Assembly (NCBI RefSeq): GCF_017876545.1
Contig: NZ_JAGIOD010000001.1
Coordinates: 2,170,001-2,234,000, forward strand
Direction: 5' to 3'
Length of the DNA: 64,000 bases
Origin: Brachybacterium sacelli
GTDB taxonomy: Bacteria; Actinomycetota; Actinomycetes; Actinomycetales; Dermabacteraceae
Shown: positions 35,474 through 45,936 of the stretch, one piece after another
Position numbering within the stretch: the first letter of the stretch is position 1
Layout of the letters: every line of letters starts with the position of its first letter
Position numbers and translations under genes: made by a program
The notes under the pieces: model-generated
Seen by the model: the letters and a program-made list of their open reading frames with translations, nothing else
Database searches by the model: none
What the model was told of the DNA's origin: nothing

Positions 35474-38038
35474 TCAGCCCTGCTGGGCGTCGGCGCCGGG
35501 CAGGCAGGACTGCAGCGGGTCGTGATCGATCTCGGGATCGTCCGACGGGGTCGCCTCGGCGGAGTCGGAGGCGTCCCCGCTCGTGGTCTCCTCCTCGGTC
35601 GTGGTCTCCTCCTCGGTGGTCTCCTCGGAGTCCGCGGTGTCGTCGGAGGAGCTCTCCTCCTCAGGGGCGGCTCCGGTCTCCGCGGGATCGGTCGAACCGG
35701 GCTCGGTCTCGCCGAGCACGGACTCCGGGGGATCCTGCTTCATGGAGTCCTCGATGGAGGCCTGCGCCCAGGACTCGAGGTACTCGTAGTCCGGGTTGCC
35801 CGAGGGCGTCACGTCCGGGGTGATCGGGTAGGAGGTGAAGCCGCCGTCCTTGATCCGCAGGGCGAGGTCGACGAAGGCGTCGAGGTTCGAGACCGGGATG
35901 TCGGTCTGGATGTTCGCCTCCGTGGCGGAGACCAGGCGCGGGACCGACATGGCCAGCGTGGTGGGGTCGGCCTCCTCGGCCACGGCCCGCACGATGCGCT
36001 GCTGACGACAGTTGCGGTCGAAGTCGTTGGACCCCTCACGGGAGCGCGCGTACCACAGGGCGTGGTACCCGTCGAGCTTCTGCGAGCCCTCCTCGATGTA
36101 GCCGTCGATCGGCCCGGCACCGCCGCCGATGGGGATGCGTCGCTCCACCACCAGGTCGACGCCGCCGATGGCGTTGACGAGGTCCTCGAAGCCCTTCAGG
36201 TTGACCATCGCGTAGTAGTCGGTGTTCAGGCCGAGGGTCTCCTCGACCGCCCAGCGGGTGGCCGTCAGGCCCGGGTTCGAATCGCCGGGGAAGAGCTCAG
36301 GATGCTCCTCCGCCCACGTCCACACGGCGTTGATGAGGTCCTGGTTCTCACCGTAGTAGTCGAAGCCGTCCGGGAACTCCTCCGCCGCGGGGGTGCCTTC
36401 GGGGAACTCGACCTTCTCGAGGTTGCGGGGGATGGAGAACAGGGCGGTCTGCCCGGTCTCGGTGTCGACCGAAGCCACCATGATCGTGTCCGGCCGGGTG
36501 CCGGTGCGGTCGTCCCCGGCGTCCTGGCCCAGCAGCAAGATGTTCACGCGCTCGGTGTTCGCCCAGGCGTCCTTGCCCTCCGCGAGGGATCCGCCGCTCT
36601 CGTGGTTCCCGCCGAACACCGTCGTCGAGCCGAGCAGCCCCTGGGCGGCCCACAGCGACTGCACGCCGCGGCCGAAGGGGAGAGCGACGCACACCACCAT
36701 GAGGGCGGCGAGGGCGAGGGCGATGTAGCGCTTGGTCCCCTCGAGACGCTGGAGGCGCGAGTGGGCGAGGGCCGTCGCCACGATCTGCAGCGCCCAGACG
36801 AGGCCGACGACCCCGATGGCTATCAGGATCCCGACCAGCACGGCGCGATTGGTCAGCAGCATCATGCCGTTGCGCAGCGGGTCGCCGATGACCAGGAAGG
36901 CCGTCACGCCCACGACACCGAGGACCAGGAGGGCCAGCAGTACCCAGCCGATCCGGCGCAGGGGCGTGGTGACCAGGCCCGAGCCCGGCAGCAGTGAGGT
37001 GAGCACGGTCCAGAACGCCACCCGCGGCAGCGATCCGTCGCCGCCGCCGCCGCCGTCGTCGCCGCCGTCATCGTCGCCGTTGTCGTGACCGGCCCCGGAG
37101 CCGGCACCAGCGGCGGCTGCGGTGGTGGTCGCAGCGGCGGTGCCGGTGGCTGCGGCCGTGCTGATCGGGGCGGCTGCAGTGGGGGAGTCGGTCCCGGCCG
37201 GGGTGTCGGCGGCACCGGCCGAGCCGGTCTCTGCCACAGAGCTGGTCTCCGCCGGGGAGCCGGACTCCGTGGGGCCGTCGCCGGGGGCGGCGGGCTCCGT
37301 TGCGGAGGCCGGGGCGAGTGAACCGGACCAGACGTCGTGCTCGTCGGGTTCTGCGGGGGAAGGCTCCTGGGACCAGGCATCGTGCACGGGAGCATTGCCG
37401 CGGGGCGGGCGCGAGGGGGAGGAGGCGTTGTGCTGCGGCTCCGAGGCGGAGGACCCGCTCGCGGTGGAGGCGCTCGTGGCCGGCTCCGCGGGAGTCCCGT
37501 CAGCGGCCAGGGGGTAGGCGGCCCGTCGGCCGCGAGGGCGCCGCGGCGGCGTATCGGTCGAGGACGACGAGGGGCGCGGGGTGGGCGTGGCCGCCGCATC
37601 AGTCGATACGGCGTCGCCGCTCGGTTCCGACGCAGGCGACGGTGCCGGGTCCGACGCAGGGGCCGGGGTGGAGGCGGGCGTCGGGGTCGACGAGGCGGAG
37701 CGGGACGGAGGGCCCGCGCCGGCAGCGGGAGTGGCGCCCGCACCGGTTGCGGCGCCTGCAGCAGGGGCGGTGTCGTCCGAGGGGGCCGAGGGCCCTTCCG
37801 AGGGGGAGGGCGCCGAAGGGGCGGACTGCGCGGACGCGCCGGACTCCGCGGAGGGGGACGTGTCCGCCGTCCCGCCGAGCCACGTGCGCTTGGGGTTCTT
37901 GGGGGCGCCGAAGGCGGCGTCGCGATTCCTGCGGGCCTCGTCCGGAGGCAGGGGCGACGACTCCTGGCGTCGGACCGGCTCCTGGTGTCTGCCGGATCGA
38001 CGACGCCTGCGCCGGGAGGCCGAGGAGGGGTCCATCAT
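35474..38038 (-). CDS. LytR-CpsA-Psr (LCP) family wall-polymer ligase with a giant disordered N-terminus
   Basis: 854 residues, far longer than typical LCP proteins (300-500). Residues 1-335 are low-complexity Ala/Ser/Pro/Thr, ending in a run of Gly and Asp. Three membrane helices follow at about 362-385, 394-425 and 437-457. The LCP domain covers about 497-690, outside the cell: NILLLGQDAGDDRTGTRPDT, SIPRNLEK, GGVDLVVERRIPIG, DGYHALWYARSREG and the Arg-rich DRNCRQQRIV. The tail is acidic (Glu/Thr-rich). LCP enzymes attach teichoic-acid-like or arabinogalactan-type polymers to peptidoglycan. Start ATG 38038. Confidence 0.92.
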   Translation of the reverse strand: MMDPSSASRRRRRRSGRHQEPVRRQESSPLPPDEARRNRDAAFGAPKNPKRTWLGGTADTSPSAESGASAQSAPSAPSPSEGPSAPSDDTAPAAGAATGAGATPAAGAGPPSRSASSTPTPASTPAPASDPAPSPASEPSGDAVSTDAAATPTPRPSSSSTDTPPRRPRGRRAAYPLAADGTPAEPATSASTASGSSASEPQHNASSPSRPPRGNAPVHDAWSQEPSPAEPDEHDVWSGSLAPASATEPAAPGDGPTESGSPAETSSVAETGSAGAADTPAGTDSPTAAAPISTAAATGTAAATTTAAAAGAGSGAGHDNGDDDGGDDGGGGGDGSLPRVAFWTVLTSLLPGSGLVTTPLRRIGWVLLALLVLGVVGVTAFLVIGDPLRNGMMLLTNRAVLVGILIAIGVVGLVWALQIVATALAHSRLQRLEGTKRYIALALAALMVVCVALPFGRGVQSLWAAQGLLGSTTVFGGNHESGGSLAEGKDAWANTERVNILLLGQDAGDDRTGTRPDTIMVASVDTETGQTALFSIPRNLEKVEFPEGTPAAEEFPDGFDYYGENQDLINAVWTWAEEHPELFPGDSNPGLTATRWAVEETLGLNTDYYAMVNLKGFEDLVNAIGGVDLVVERRIPIGGGAGPIDGYIEEGSQKLDGYHALWYARSREGSNDFDRNCRQQRIVRAVAEEADPTTLAMSVPRLVSATEANIQTDIPVSNLDAFVDLALRIKDGGFTSYPITPDVTPSGNPDYEYLESWAQASIEDSMKQDPPESVLGETEPGSTDPAETGAAPEEESSSDDTADSEETTEEETTTEEETTSGDASDSAEATPSDDPEIDHDPLQSCLPGADAQQG

Positions 38039-38088
38039 GCGCTACATCCTAGATTCACGAGGACGGATCGTCCCGCATCAGCCTGTGA

Positions 38089-39606
<1,518 letters not shown>

Positions 39607-39647
39607 GCGCCCGGCGGACGGGTCCCGGAGCGCTGCCCGGGTCCCGG

Positions 39648-39653
39648 TAGGCT
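39648..39653 (+). promoter_or_regulatory. Leaderless -10 box for galE
   Basis: TAGGCT is followed by GTGAGCC and ATG 39661, a spacing of seven. Confidence 0.65.
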
Positions 39654-39660
39654 GTGAGCC

Positions 39661-40635
39661 ATGACGACTCTCGTGATCGGTGGTGCCGGGTACATCGGGT
39701 CGCACGTGGTGCGACTCCTCCTGACGAAGGGGGAGAAGGTGGTCGTCGTCGACAGCCTCTCCACCGGGATCGAGGAGCGGACGGCGGGAGCCGAGCTCGT
39801 CGAGCTCGACGTGACCGCGCCGGACGCGAGCGAGAAGCTCGCCTTCCAACTGCGCGCCGCCGGCGCCGACTCGGTGATCCACTTCGCCGCCCACAAGCAG
39901 GTGGGCGAGTCCGTCGAGAAGCCCGAGATGTACTGGCACGACAACATCGGGGGGCTGGCCAACGTGCTCGCCGCCTGCGCGAGCGCCGAGGTGCGCGACG
40001 TGGTCTTCTCCTCCTCGGCCGCGGTGTACGGCGTGCCGGACGTGGACCTCGTGACCGAGGAGCTCACCCCGCAGCCGATCAATCCCTACGGGGCCACCAA
40101 GTACGTCGGCGAGTGGATGCTGGCCGATGCCGAGCGCGCGCACGGCCTGCGGACCGTCGCCCTGCGCTACTTCAACGTCGCCGGTGCCGGCTGGCCCGAG
40201 CTCGCCGACACCGCCGTGATGAACCTGGTGCCGATCGTCCTGGACCGGCTCGAGCAGGGGAAGGACCCGGTCGTCTTCGGCGACGACTACGACACCCCGG
40301 ACGGGACGTGCATCCGCGACTACGTGCATGTCCTCGACCTCGCCGAGGCCCACGTCGCCGCGCTGGACTACCTGCGCGGCGAGGAGCGCCCGCATCGGGT
40401 CTTCAACGTCGGCACCGGCACGGGCTCCAGTGTGCTCGAGGTGCTCGACGCGATCGGCCGCGCCCGGGGCGTCGAGCTCACGCCGGAGATCGGCCCGCGC
40501 CGCGCCGGCGACCCCGCTCGGCTGGTCTGCTCCGCGACCCGCATCGAGGAGGCGCTCGGCTGGACGGGCACCCACGACCTGGACGACATCGTCCGCTCCG
40601 CCGTCGAGGCCCGCCGCGGCGCCGGTCGCCCCTGA
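39661..40635 (+). CDS. galE: UDP-glucose 4-epimerase
   Basis: 324 residues, a short-chain dehydrogenase-fold epimerase. The NAD loop is GGAGYIGSHVVRLL (7-20). VIHFAAHKQVGESV and SSSAAVYGVPD contain the catalytic Ser region. The Tyr-Lys pair is in INPYGATKYVGEW. RYFNVAGAG and GTCIRDYVHVLDLAEAH are GalE signatures. It supplies UDP-galactose for surface polymers, consistent with the wall-polymer ligase close by. It is monocistronic and convergent with ilvA. Confidence 0.95.
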   Translation: MTTLVIGGAGYIGSHVVRLLLTKGEKVVVVDSLSTGIEERTAGAELVELDVTAPDASEKLAFQLRAAGADSVIHFAAHKQVGESVEKPEMYWHDNIGGLANVLAACASAEVRDVVFSSSAAVYGVPDVDLVTEELTPQPINPYGATKYVGEWMLADAERAHGLRTVALRYFNVAGAGWPELADTAVMNLVPIVLDRLEQGKDPVVFGDDYDTPDGTCIRDYVHVLDLAEAHVAALDYLRGEERPHRVFNVGTGTGSSVLEVLDAIGRARGVELTPEIGPRRAGDPARLVCSATRIEEALGWTGTHDLDDIVRSAVEARRGAGRP

Positions 40636-40653
40636 CGAGGTGTCTTCCCCCGG

Positions 40654-40667
40654 GGCCTGATCAGGCC
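40654..40667. terminator. Palindrome between convergent galE and ilvA
   Basis: GGCCTGATCAGGCC is a perfect 14-bp palindrome, flanked by CGGG/CCCG that can extend the stem across a bulge. It lies 19 bp past galE and serves either direction. Confidence 0.5.
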
Positions 40668-40732
40668 GACCCCGGCCCACCCGTCCGCCGGCCTGCGACA
40701 GAATCCGCGGGTGCGAGGGCTCGGGTCGGCGC

Positions 40733-42046
40733 TCAGGTGAGGTAGCGGTAGATCGGGTCGTGGGGATCGATGCGCTCGATCTCCATGTTCGAGGCCGCCA
40801 TGCGTGACATCAGCGGCTCGAGGTCGGCGCGGTCGCTGATCTCGAGGCCCACCAGCGCGGGCCCCTCCTCGCGATTGTTGCGCTTGATGTAGTCGAACAG
40901 CACGATGTCGTCGTGCGGGCCCAGCACCCGGTCCAGGAAACGACGCAGCGCCCCGGGCTCCTGCGGGAAGGTCACCAGGAAGTAGTGCTTGAGCCCCTCG
41001 TGGACCAGGGACCGCTCGACGATCTCGCGATACCGGGAGACGTCGTTGTTGCCCCCTGAGAGGACCACCACGATGTCGCCCGTCGCCTCGGGGGAGGGGG
41101 AATCCGCGGTCGCCTGACCCAGGTGCTCGATCGCGCCGGTGGCGACGGCGGTGGCGGCCAGGGCCCCGGCGGGCTCGGCGATGATGCCGTCGATCTGGTA
41201 GAGCTCCAGCATCTCGGTGCACACCGCACCCTCGTCGACCGCGATCAGCTCGGGCTCGATGGCCTGGACCATGCGCAGCGGCTCCGCACCGACCCGACGC
41301 ACCGCGGCGCCGTCGACGAAGCGGTCCATCTCGTCCAGGGTCACGGGATGCCCGACCCGCAGCGCGGCCGCCATCGACACGGCACCGGCGGGCTCCACCC
41401 CGACGATCCGCACGTCCGGGGCGCGCTCGCGCAGCCAGGCGCCGGAACCGCCCAGCAGGCCGCCGCCTCCGACCGGGAGCACCATGGTGCCGACCTCGCG
41501 ACCCTGCTCGGTGCGCAGCTGCTCGACGGCCTCGAGGGCGACGGTGCCCTGCCCGGCCATGACCGTCGCGTGGTCGAAGGGCGGGACCTGGGTGGCGCCG
41601 GTGCGCTCGACGTCATCGGCCGCGGCCTCCGCCGCGTCGTCGAAGGTGTCGCCCACCAGCACCAGCTCGACGAGGTCGCCACCGATGGCAGTGATCCGCT
41701 CGCGCTTCTGACGCGGCGTGCTGCCGGGTACGTAGATCCGCCCGCGGATGCCGAGGGTGCGGCAGGCCTGGGCGACGCCCTGGGCATGGTTGCCCGCGCT
41801 GGCCGCCACCACCCCGGCCTCCCGTGCCTCCTGGTCCAGCGAGTCGAGGAGCAGCTGGGCACCGCGCAGCTTGTAGGAGCGCACCGACTGCAGGTCCTCG
41901 CGTTTGAGCCACACCGGCACGCCGGCCAGCTCGCTGAGGCGCTCGCTGCGGTGCAGCGGAGTGCGCCGCAGCGCCGGGGCCAGCCGCTGGGCGGCGGCCT
42001 CCACGTCCTCGGCGGACAGGGGCGTCACGGCGGCGTCGAGGCTCAT
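40733..42046 (-). CDS. ilvA: Threonine ammonia-lyase (threonine dehydratase)
   Basis: 437 residues. It deaminates threonine to 2-oxobutyrate with PLP, the first step of isoleucine synthesis. WLKREDLQSVRSYKLRGAQ contains the Schiff-base lysine. SAGNHAQGVA and PVGGGGLLGG bind the substrate and phosphate. A C-terminal ACT-like domain (HYFLVTFPQEPGALRRFLD and ALVGLEI) indicates feedback regulation by isoleucine or valine. It has AGGAGGAACG before ATG 42046 and lies 22 bp downstream of the PTS IIB gene, so the two may be cotranscribed. Confidence 0.95.
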   Translation of the reverse strand: MSLDAAVTPLSAEDVEAAAQRLAPALRRTPLHRSERLSELAGVPVWLKREDLQSVRSYKLRGAQLLLDSLDQEAREAGVVAASAGNHAQGVAQACRTLGIRGRIYVPGSTPRQKRERITAIGGDLVELVLVGDTFDDAAEAAADDVERTGATQVPPFDHATVMAGQGTVALEAVEQLRTEQGREVGTMVLPVGGGGLLGGSGAWLRERAPDVRIVGVEPAGAVSMAAALRVGHPVTLDEMDRFVDGAAVRRVGAEPLRMVQAIEPELIAVDEGAVCTEMLELYQIDGIIAEPAGALAATAVATGAIEHLGQATADSPSPEATGDIVVVLSGGNNDVSRYREIVERSLVHEGLKHYFLVTFPQEPGALRRFLDRVLGPHDDIVLFDYIKRNNREEGPALVGLEISDRADLEPLMSRMAASNMEIERIDPHDPIYRYLT

Positions 42047-42068
42047 CGTTCCTCCTCGGCGACGACGA

Positions 42069-42368
42069 TCATGCCGTGGTGCCGCCGTCGATCTGTGCCA
42101 GCACGCGGTCGAGGTCGTCGTAGGTGACCTGGGGGTTCGTGCCCAGCAGCAGGGGCATGCCGGAGATCTGCGGGATGCCCAACGCGGGGGGCAGGCCGAC
42201 GGTGCTGACGACCAGGTCGGCCTGGAAGTCGGGCGAGAGCAGGTCCATCACGGTGGCCTGTACGACGTGGGCTTCGCGGCCGAGGGACGTGAGGTGATCA
42301 CGCACCTGGTCCGCGACCAGCGCGGAGGTGGCGATCCCCGCGCCGCACACGATGGCGATGGTGAGCAT
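42069..42368 (-). CDS. Orphan PTS IIB-like protein (galactitol/lactose type)
   Basis: 99 residues, a single soluble IIB domain. The phospho-cysteine motif is IVCGAGIATSALVADQV (Cys8), and the central VDLVVST-like strand appears as ADLVVSTVG. IIB proteins relay phosphate from IIA to the sugar in a IIC channel, but no IIA or IIC gene is nearby. AGGAG six bases before ATG 42368 sets the start; the frame is open further upstream without homology. It sits just upstream of ilvA. Confidence 0.82.
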   Translation of the reverse strand: MLTIAIVCGAGIATSALVADQVRDHLTSLGREAHVVQATVMDLLSPDFQADLVVSTVGLPPALGIPQISGMPLLLGTNPQVTYDDLDRVLAQIDGGTTA

Positions 42369-42571
42369 GCGAACTCCTGGGGCGGTCGAGGACGGGGCGA
42401 CGGTCGACGGCCCCGGGGCGTGCGGATCAGCGGGATGAATCGGCATCCCGGCGACGGTCGATTCTGTCATGACCTGGCGGCCGGGAACGAGGGGACGGGT
42501 CGGTCCGCACGTGGCCGGGCGAGTCCGCGGTCCCACCCCCGAAGCGGGCGGGTCCTGTCGGTGAGCGATGC

Positions 42572-43054
42572 TCAGGAGGCGAGGACCTCGTCGAGGATCG
42601 ACTCGGCGTCGGCCTCGTCGGTCTTCTCCGCGAGGGCGAGCTCGGAGACCAGGATCTGGCGCGCCTTGGCCAGCATCCGCTTCTCCCCTGCGGACAGCCC
42701 GCGGTCCTGGTCACGGCGCCAGAGGTCGCGCACGACCTCGGCCACCTTCTTGACGTCCCCGGAGGCCAGCTTCTCGACGTTCGCCTTGTAGCGACGCGAC
42801 CAGTTGGTGGGCTCCTCGGTGTACGGCTGACGCAGCACCTCGAAGACCTCGTCGAGGCCCTCCTTGTCCACGACGTCGCGCACGCCGACGAGGTCGACAT
42901 TGTCTGCGGGGACCTCGATGGTCAGATCGCCCTGGGCGACCTTGAGCTTGAGGTAGGTGCGGTCCTCGCCCTTGATGGTGCGGGTCTTGACCTCCTCGAT
43001 GAGCGCGGCACCGTGGTGCGGGTAGACGACGGTCTCGCCGACAGCAAAATTCAT
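42572..43054 (-). CDS. carD: CarD, RNA polymerase-binding transcription regulator
   Basis: 160 residues. The N-terminal RNA-polymerase interaction (Tudor-like) domain starts [20 protein letters not shown], and the helical DNA-binding domain includes [19 protein letters not shown] and [20 protein letters not shown]. CarD stabilises open complexes at rRNA and housekeeping promoters and is usually essential in actinobacteria. The start ATG 43054 follows GGAAAGGGG. A minus-strand TAGACT at plus 43080-43085 is the -10. A more divergent paralogue lies at 57004-57555. Confidence 0.97.
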   Translation of the reverse strand: MNFAVGETVVYPHHGAALIEEVKTRTIKGEDRTYLKLKVAQGDLTIEVPADNVDLVGVRDVVDKEGLDEVFEVLRQPYTEEPTNWSRRYKANVEKLASGDVKKVAEVVRDLWRRDQDRGLSAGEKRMLAKARQILVSELALAEKTDEADAESILDEVLAS

Positions 43055-43079
43055 GTGGTGGGTCCCCTTTCCGCAGACG

Positions 43080-43108
43080 AGTCTATCACCGCTGCGCCGT
43101 GCTAGGAT
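43080..43108. promoter_or_regulatory. Divergent promoters of carD and the lipoprotein gene
   Basis: Minus-strand TAGACT (plus 43080-43085) serves carD. Plus-strand TAGGAT (43103-43108) could start a leader of about 195 bases for the lipoprotein. A second plus -10 candidate, TAACCT at 43245-43250, would give a shorter leader. Nothing coding was seen in 43109-43308. Confidence 0.5.
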
Positions 43109-43308
43109 CCGCACCCTTCAGAGAATCCGCTGTTCACGGGGGAAATACGAGGAGTTCGATTCCGCTCGGGACGCTGCAGGAACGCACCGGCGCCGCGGGT
43201 GCCCGCCGCCGCGAGCGAGGGCAGGATCCGCGTCCGAGGTGGGGTAACCTGTCAGGGCCGTCCCCAGAACGTCCCGCCGTCCCCCGCGGCATCGAACAGG
43301 AGTCCTCC

Positions 43309-43806
43309 GTGAGCCGTCCTCGCCGTCTCGTGCTCTCCGCAGCTGCGCTGGGCTTCGCCCTCGCCGCCTCCGGATGCGCGTACTTCAGCCCGGTGCAGAC
43401 GCACGACTTCTACCAGGCCGGGGACGGCAACAACGTCAGCATCCATCAGGCAGGCTCCCTGTACGCCGGGGTGCGCAACGCGCTGGTGGTCGCGGAGGAG
43501 GGCGGGGGAGACCCGGCGTTCTCGGGGACCGTGGTGAACTACACCGACGAGACCATCACCGTCGAGCTCGAGGGCGTCGCCGAGGACACCACCCTCTTCG
43601 CGACCTCCGTCTCCGTCGGCCCCCGTGAGTCGGTGGAACTCGGCCGGACCGAGGGCAGGCAGCAGGTCCCTATCACGGGGATCCCCACCTCGCCGGGCCA
43701 CCTCATCGGCCTCCAGGTCACCGCCGGGGGCGAGACGAACACCGTCAACGTGCCCGTGATGCCGATCTCCCTGGAGCACTACGGCCCCGAGGCGCAGAAC
43801 GCCTGA
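43309..43806 (+). CDS. Lipoprotein of unknown function
   Basis: 165 residues. A basic signal peptide (SRPRRLVLSAAALGFALAAS) ends in the lipobox LAASGC, giving a lipid-anchored mature protein starting at Cys. The mature part is a small beta-rich domain: VRNALVVAEEGGGDPAFSG, then GTVVNYTDETITVELEGV, resembling a copper-chaperone or DUF461-like beta sandwich; I do not assign a family. GTG 43309 is preceded by CAGGAG. The neighbours carD and the SenX3/RegX3 locus are often near such lipoproteins in Micrococcales. Confidence 0.82.
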   Translation: MSRPRRLVLSAAALGFALAASGCAYFSPVQTHDFYQAGDGNNVSIHQAGSLYAGVRNALVVAEEGGGDPAFSGTVVNYTDETITVELEGVAEDTTLFATSVSVGPRESVELGRTEGRQQVPITGIPTSPGHLIGLQVTAGGETNTVNVPVMPISLEHYGPEAQNA

Positions 43807-43859
43807 CCGAGCCGACGGCACGCGCCGCCGCCGCTCGCACGCACGGCGCCCCGGGCGAC

Positions 43860-44558
43860 TCAGCCGGCCGCTCCGGCGGATTCGAACTTGTAGCCCAGAC
43901 CCCGCACCGTCACCAGGTGCACAGGGTTCTTGGGGTCGTCCTCGATCTTGGCGCGCAGTCGCTTGACGTGGACGTCGAGGGTCTTGGTGTCACCCACGTA
44001 GTTCGCGCCCCACACCCGGTCGATCAGCTGGCCGCGCGTGAGCACCCGGTCGACGTTGCGCAGCAGCATCTCCAGCAGCTCGAACTCCTTGAGCGGGAGC
44101 GCGACGTCCTCCCCGCGCACCTGCACGACGTGTCGTTCGACGTCCATCATGATCCCGCCGGCGGTGAGCGTCGTGTCCTCCTCGTCCTCTCCGGCGTCCT
44201 GCCCGCGACGCAGCACGGCCTTGATGCGCGCCAGCAGCTCGCGGGAGGAGTACGGCTTGGTGACGTAGTCGTCGGCGCCCAGTTCGAGCCCCAGGACCTT
44301 GTCGAACTCGTCGTCCTTCGCGGTGAGCATGATGACCGGGACGCTCGAGGTGCGCCGGATCTCCCGGCACACCTCCGTGCCGCTCATCCCGGGCAGCATG
44401 AGGTCCAGCAGCACCAGATCGGCGCCGTGCACCGAGAAGATCCGCAGGCCGTCGGTGCCGTTGTCGGCGACCGCGACCTCGTACCCCTCCTTGCGCAGCG
44501 AGTAGGACAGAGGATCGGAGAACGACTCCTCGTCCTCCACGATCAGGATCCGCGTCAT
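43860..44558 (-). CDS. regX3: OmpR-family response regulator, RegX3-like
   Basis: 232 residues. The receiver domain has acidic pocket residues in LIVEDEESF, phospho-acceptor Asp52 in LLDLMLPG, Thr in MLTAKDDEF and Lys in VTKPYSSRELL. The winged-helix effector is at about 130-228 with VLTRGQLIDRVWG and DVHVKRLRAKIED. RegX3 controls phosphate-starvation genes in mycobacteria. It starts one base after the senX3 stop, and phoU lies just beyond the kinase gene, which supports the phosphate assignment. Confidence 0.92.
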   Translation of the reverse strand: MTRILIVEDEESFSDPLSYSLRKEGYEVAVADNGTDGLRIFSVHGADLVLLDLMLPGMSGTEVCREIRRTSSVPVIMLTAKDDEFDKVLGLELGADDYVTKPYSSRELLARIKAVLRRGQDAGEDEEDTTLTAGGIMMDVERHVVQVRGEDVALPLKEFELLEMLLRNVDRVLTRGQLIDRVWGANYVGDTKTLDVHVKRLRAKIEDDPKNPVHLVTVRGLGYKFESAGAAG

Positions 44559-44559
44559 G

Positions 44560-45864
44560 TCAACTTCCCTTTCCCGGCGCGTGGTCGGTCGCCACGGCGC
44601 GTGTCGTCCCGCCGGGCCCAGGGGCTCCGGGGGTGCTCTCGGCCGACGGTACGGTGCCCGTCCCGGCCGGTGTCGTGGACTCCGCCGCGCCCCCGGAGCG
44701 AGACGCCGGGACGGTGATCGTCTCGGTGTTCCCCATCTCCGGGAGGTGGAGCGTGAAGGTCGAGCCCTGTCCGGGCATCGACCAGGCCGTGACCTCGCCG
44801 CCGTGATCGGTGGCGATGTGCTTGACGATCGCGAGCCCCAGCCCCGAGCCGCCGGTGGTGCGGGAGCGGGCCCGGTCCACCCGGAAGAACCGTTCGAAGA
44901 CCCGTTCCAGGTGCTCCTTGGTGATCCCGATGCCCTCGTCCTTCACGGACAGCTCGAGCATCCCGCCCTCGCGCCGCACCGACACCCCCACCCGGGTCTT
45001 CGGGTCCGAGTACGCGATGGCGTTGGAGATGAGGTTCGACAGCGCCGTGGTCAGCATCGAGGCCGAGCCGAAGACGCGCAGGCCGCTGCGGGCCCCGGTG
45101 GCCAGCTCGATGCTCGAGCCCAGCGCGAGATTGCGGTTCAGGGACACGGCGTCGGCGATCACGTCGTCGATCTCGACCGGCTTCGCGTCCGGCAGGGAGG
45201 AGCTGCCCTGGACCCGCGAGAGCTCGATGATCTCCTGCACCAGGTGGGAGAGCCGACGGGTCTCGGTCTGCATCCGCTCGGCGAAGCGCCGCACGGCGTC
45301 CGGATCCTCGGCCGCGTCCTCCATCGTCTCGGCCAGCAGCGTGATCGCCCCCACGGGCGTCTTCAGCTCGTGGGACACATTGGCCACGAAGTCGCGGCGG
45401 GTCTCCTCGACGCGGACGGCGCGGGTGAGGTCGTCGGCCAGCAGCAGGGCGCCGTGCTCGCCGAGCGCCCCGATGCGCACGTCGATCACGGCGTCGGTGT
45501 CGCGCTGGCTGGAGCGGCGCAGGGTGAGCCGTTCATCGCGGAAGCCCCCGTTGCGCCCCACGTCGGCCGCGAGCTCCATGAGCTCCGCGCTGGCCAGGCG
45601 GGGGTAGTCGCCCTCGGCGGCGCGCACGATCCCGTAGGAGTACGCCAGCGGGGACGCCCGCAGCACGTCACCGCTGGCATCGAGCACCACGTAGGCCGAG
45701 GAGAGGATCGCCAGCACCTCGGCGGTGGCCTCGGGGACGCCCTGCTGCACGGTCGCCGGCGCCGCGGCGCGCCGACGGTCGGACCGCACGAACGCCAGCG
45801 TCGCGGTGCAGCCGATCACGAGACCGATCGCCGCGGCGAGCAGGAGGAGGGCAGTCAAGGGCAC
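44560..45864 (-). CDS. senX3: Sensor histidine kinase, SenX3-like
   Basis: About 434 residues. One N-terminal membrane helix (3-27) is followed by a PAS-like region (about 45-145). The HisKA box is FVANVSHELKTPVGAITLL with His165. ATPase motifs are NLISNAIAYSDP (N box), VKDEGIGI (G1) and TTGGSGLGLAIVKHI (G2). The single-helix plus PAS layout is that of SenX3. Two GTG codons are possible: 45870, or 45864, which lies six bases after minus-strand TAGGCT; the latter is preferred. PHO-box-like repeats lie upstream. Confidence 0.92.
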   Translation of the reverse strand: MPLTALLLLAAAIGLVIGCTATLAFVRSDRRRAAAPATVQQGVPEATAEVLAILSSAYVVLDASGDVLRASPLAYSYGIVRAAEGDYPRLASAELMELAADVGRNGGFRDERLTLRRSSQRDTDAVIDVRIGALGEHGALLLADDLTRAVRVEETRRDFVANVSHELKTPVGAITLLAETMEDAAEDPDAVRRFAERMQTETRRLSHLVQEIIELSRVQGSSSLPDAKPVEIDDVIADAVSLNRNLALGSSIELATGARSGLRVFGSASMLTTALSNLISNAIAYSDPKTRVGVSVRREGGMLELSVKDEGIGITKEHLERVFERFFRVDRARSRTTGGSGLGLAIVKHIATDHGGEVTAWSMPGQGSTFTLHLPEMGNTETITVPASRSGGAAESTTPAGTGTVPSAESTPGAPGPGGTTRAVATDHAPGKGS

Positions 45865-45870
45865 CCCCAC

Positions 45871-45876
45871 AGCCTA
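45871..45876 (-). promoter_or_regulatory. Leaderless -10 box for senX3
   Basis: Minus-strand TAGGCT is followed by GTGGGG and GTG 45864. Because GTGGGG itself contains a GTG, a longer start at 45870 would be called wrongly if the message is leaderless. Confidence 0.6.
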
Positions 45877-45936
45877 GGCCCCGGGCTGCGCCGACCTGGC
45901 CGTTCCACGCCGCGACTGGGACACTGGGGGCGAGGA

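Noticed and set aside
40654..40667. A third copy of the 56-bp repeat family, because of CCTGATCAGG
   Set aside because: Only ten bases resemble the unit and they form a simple palindrome; the rest of the unit is absent.
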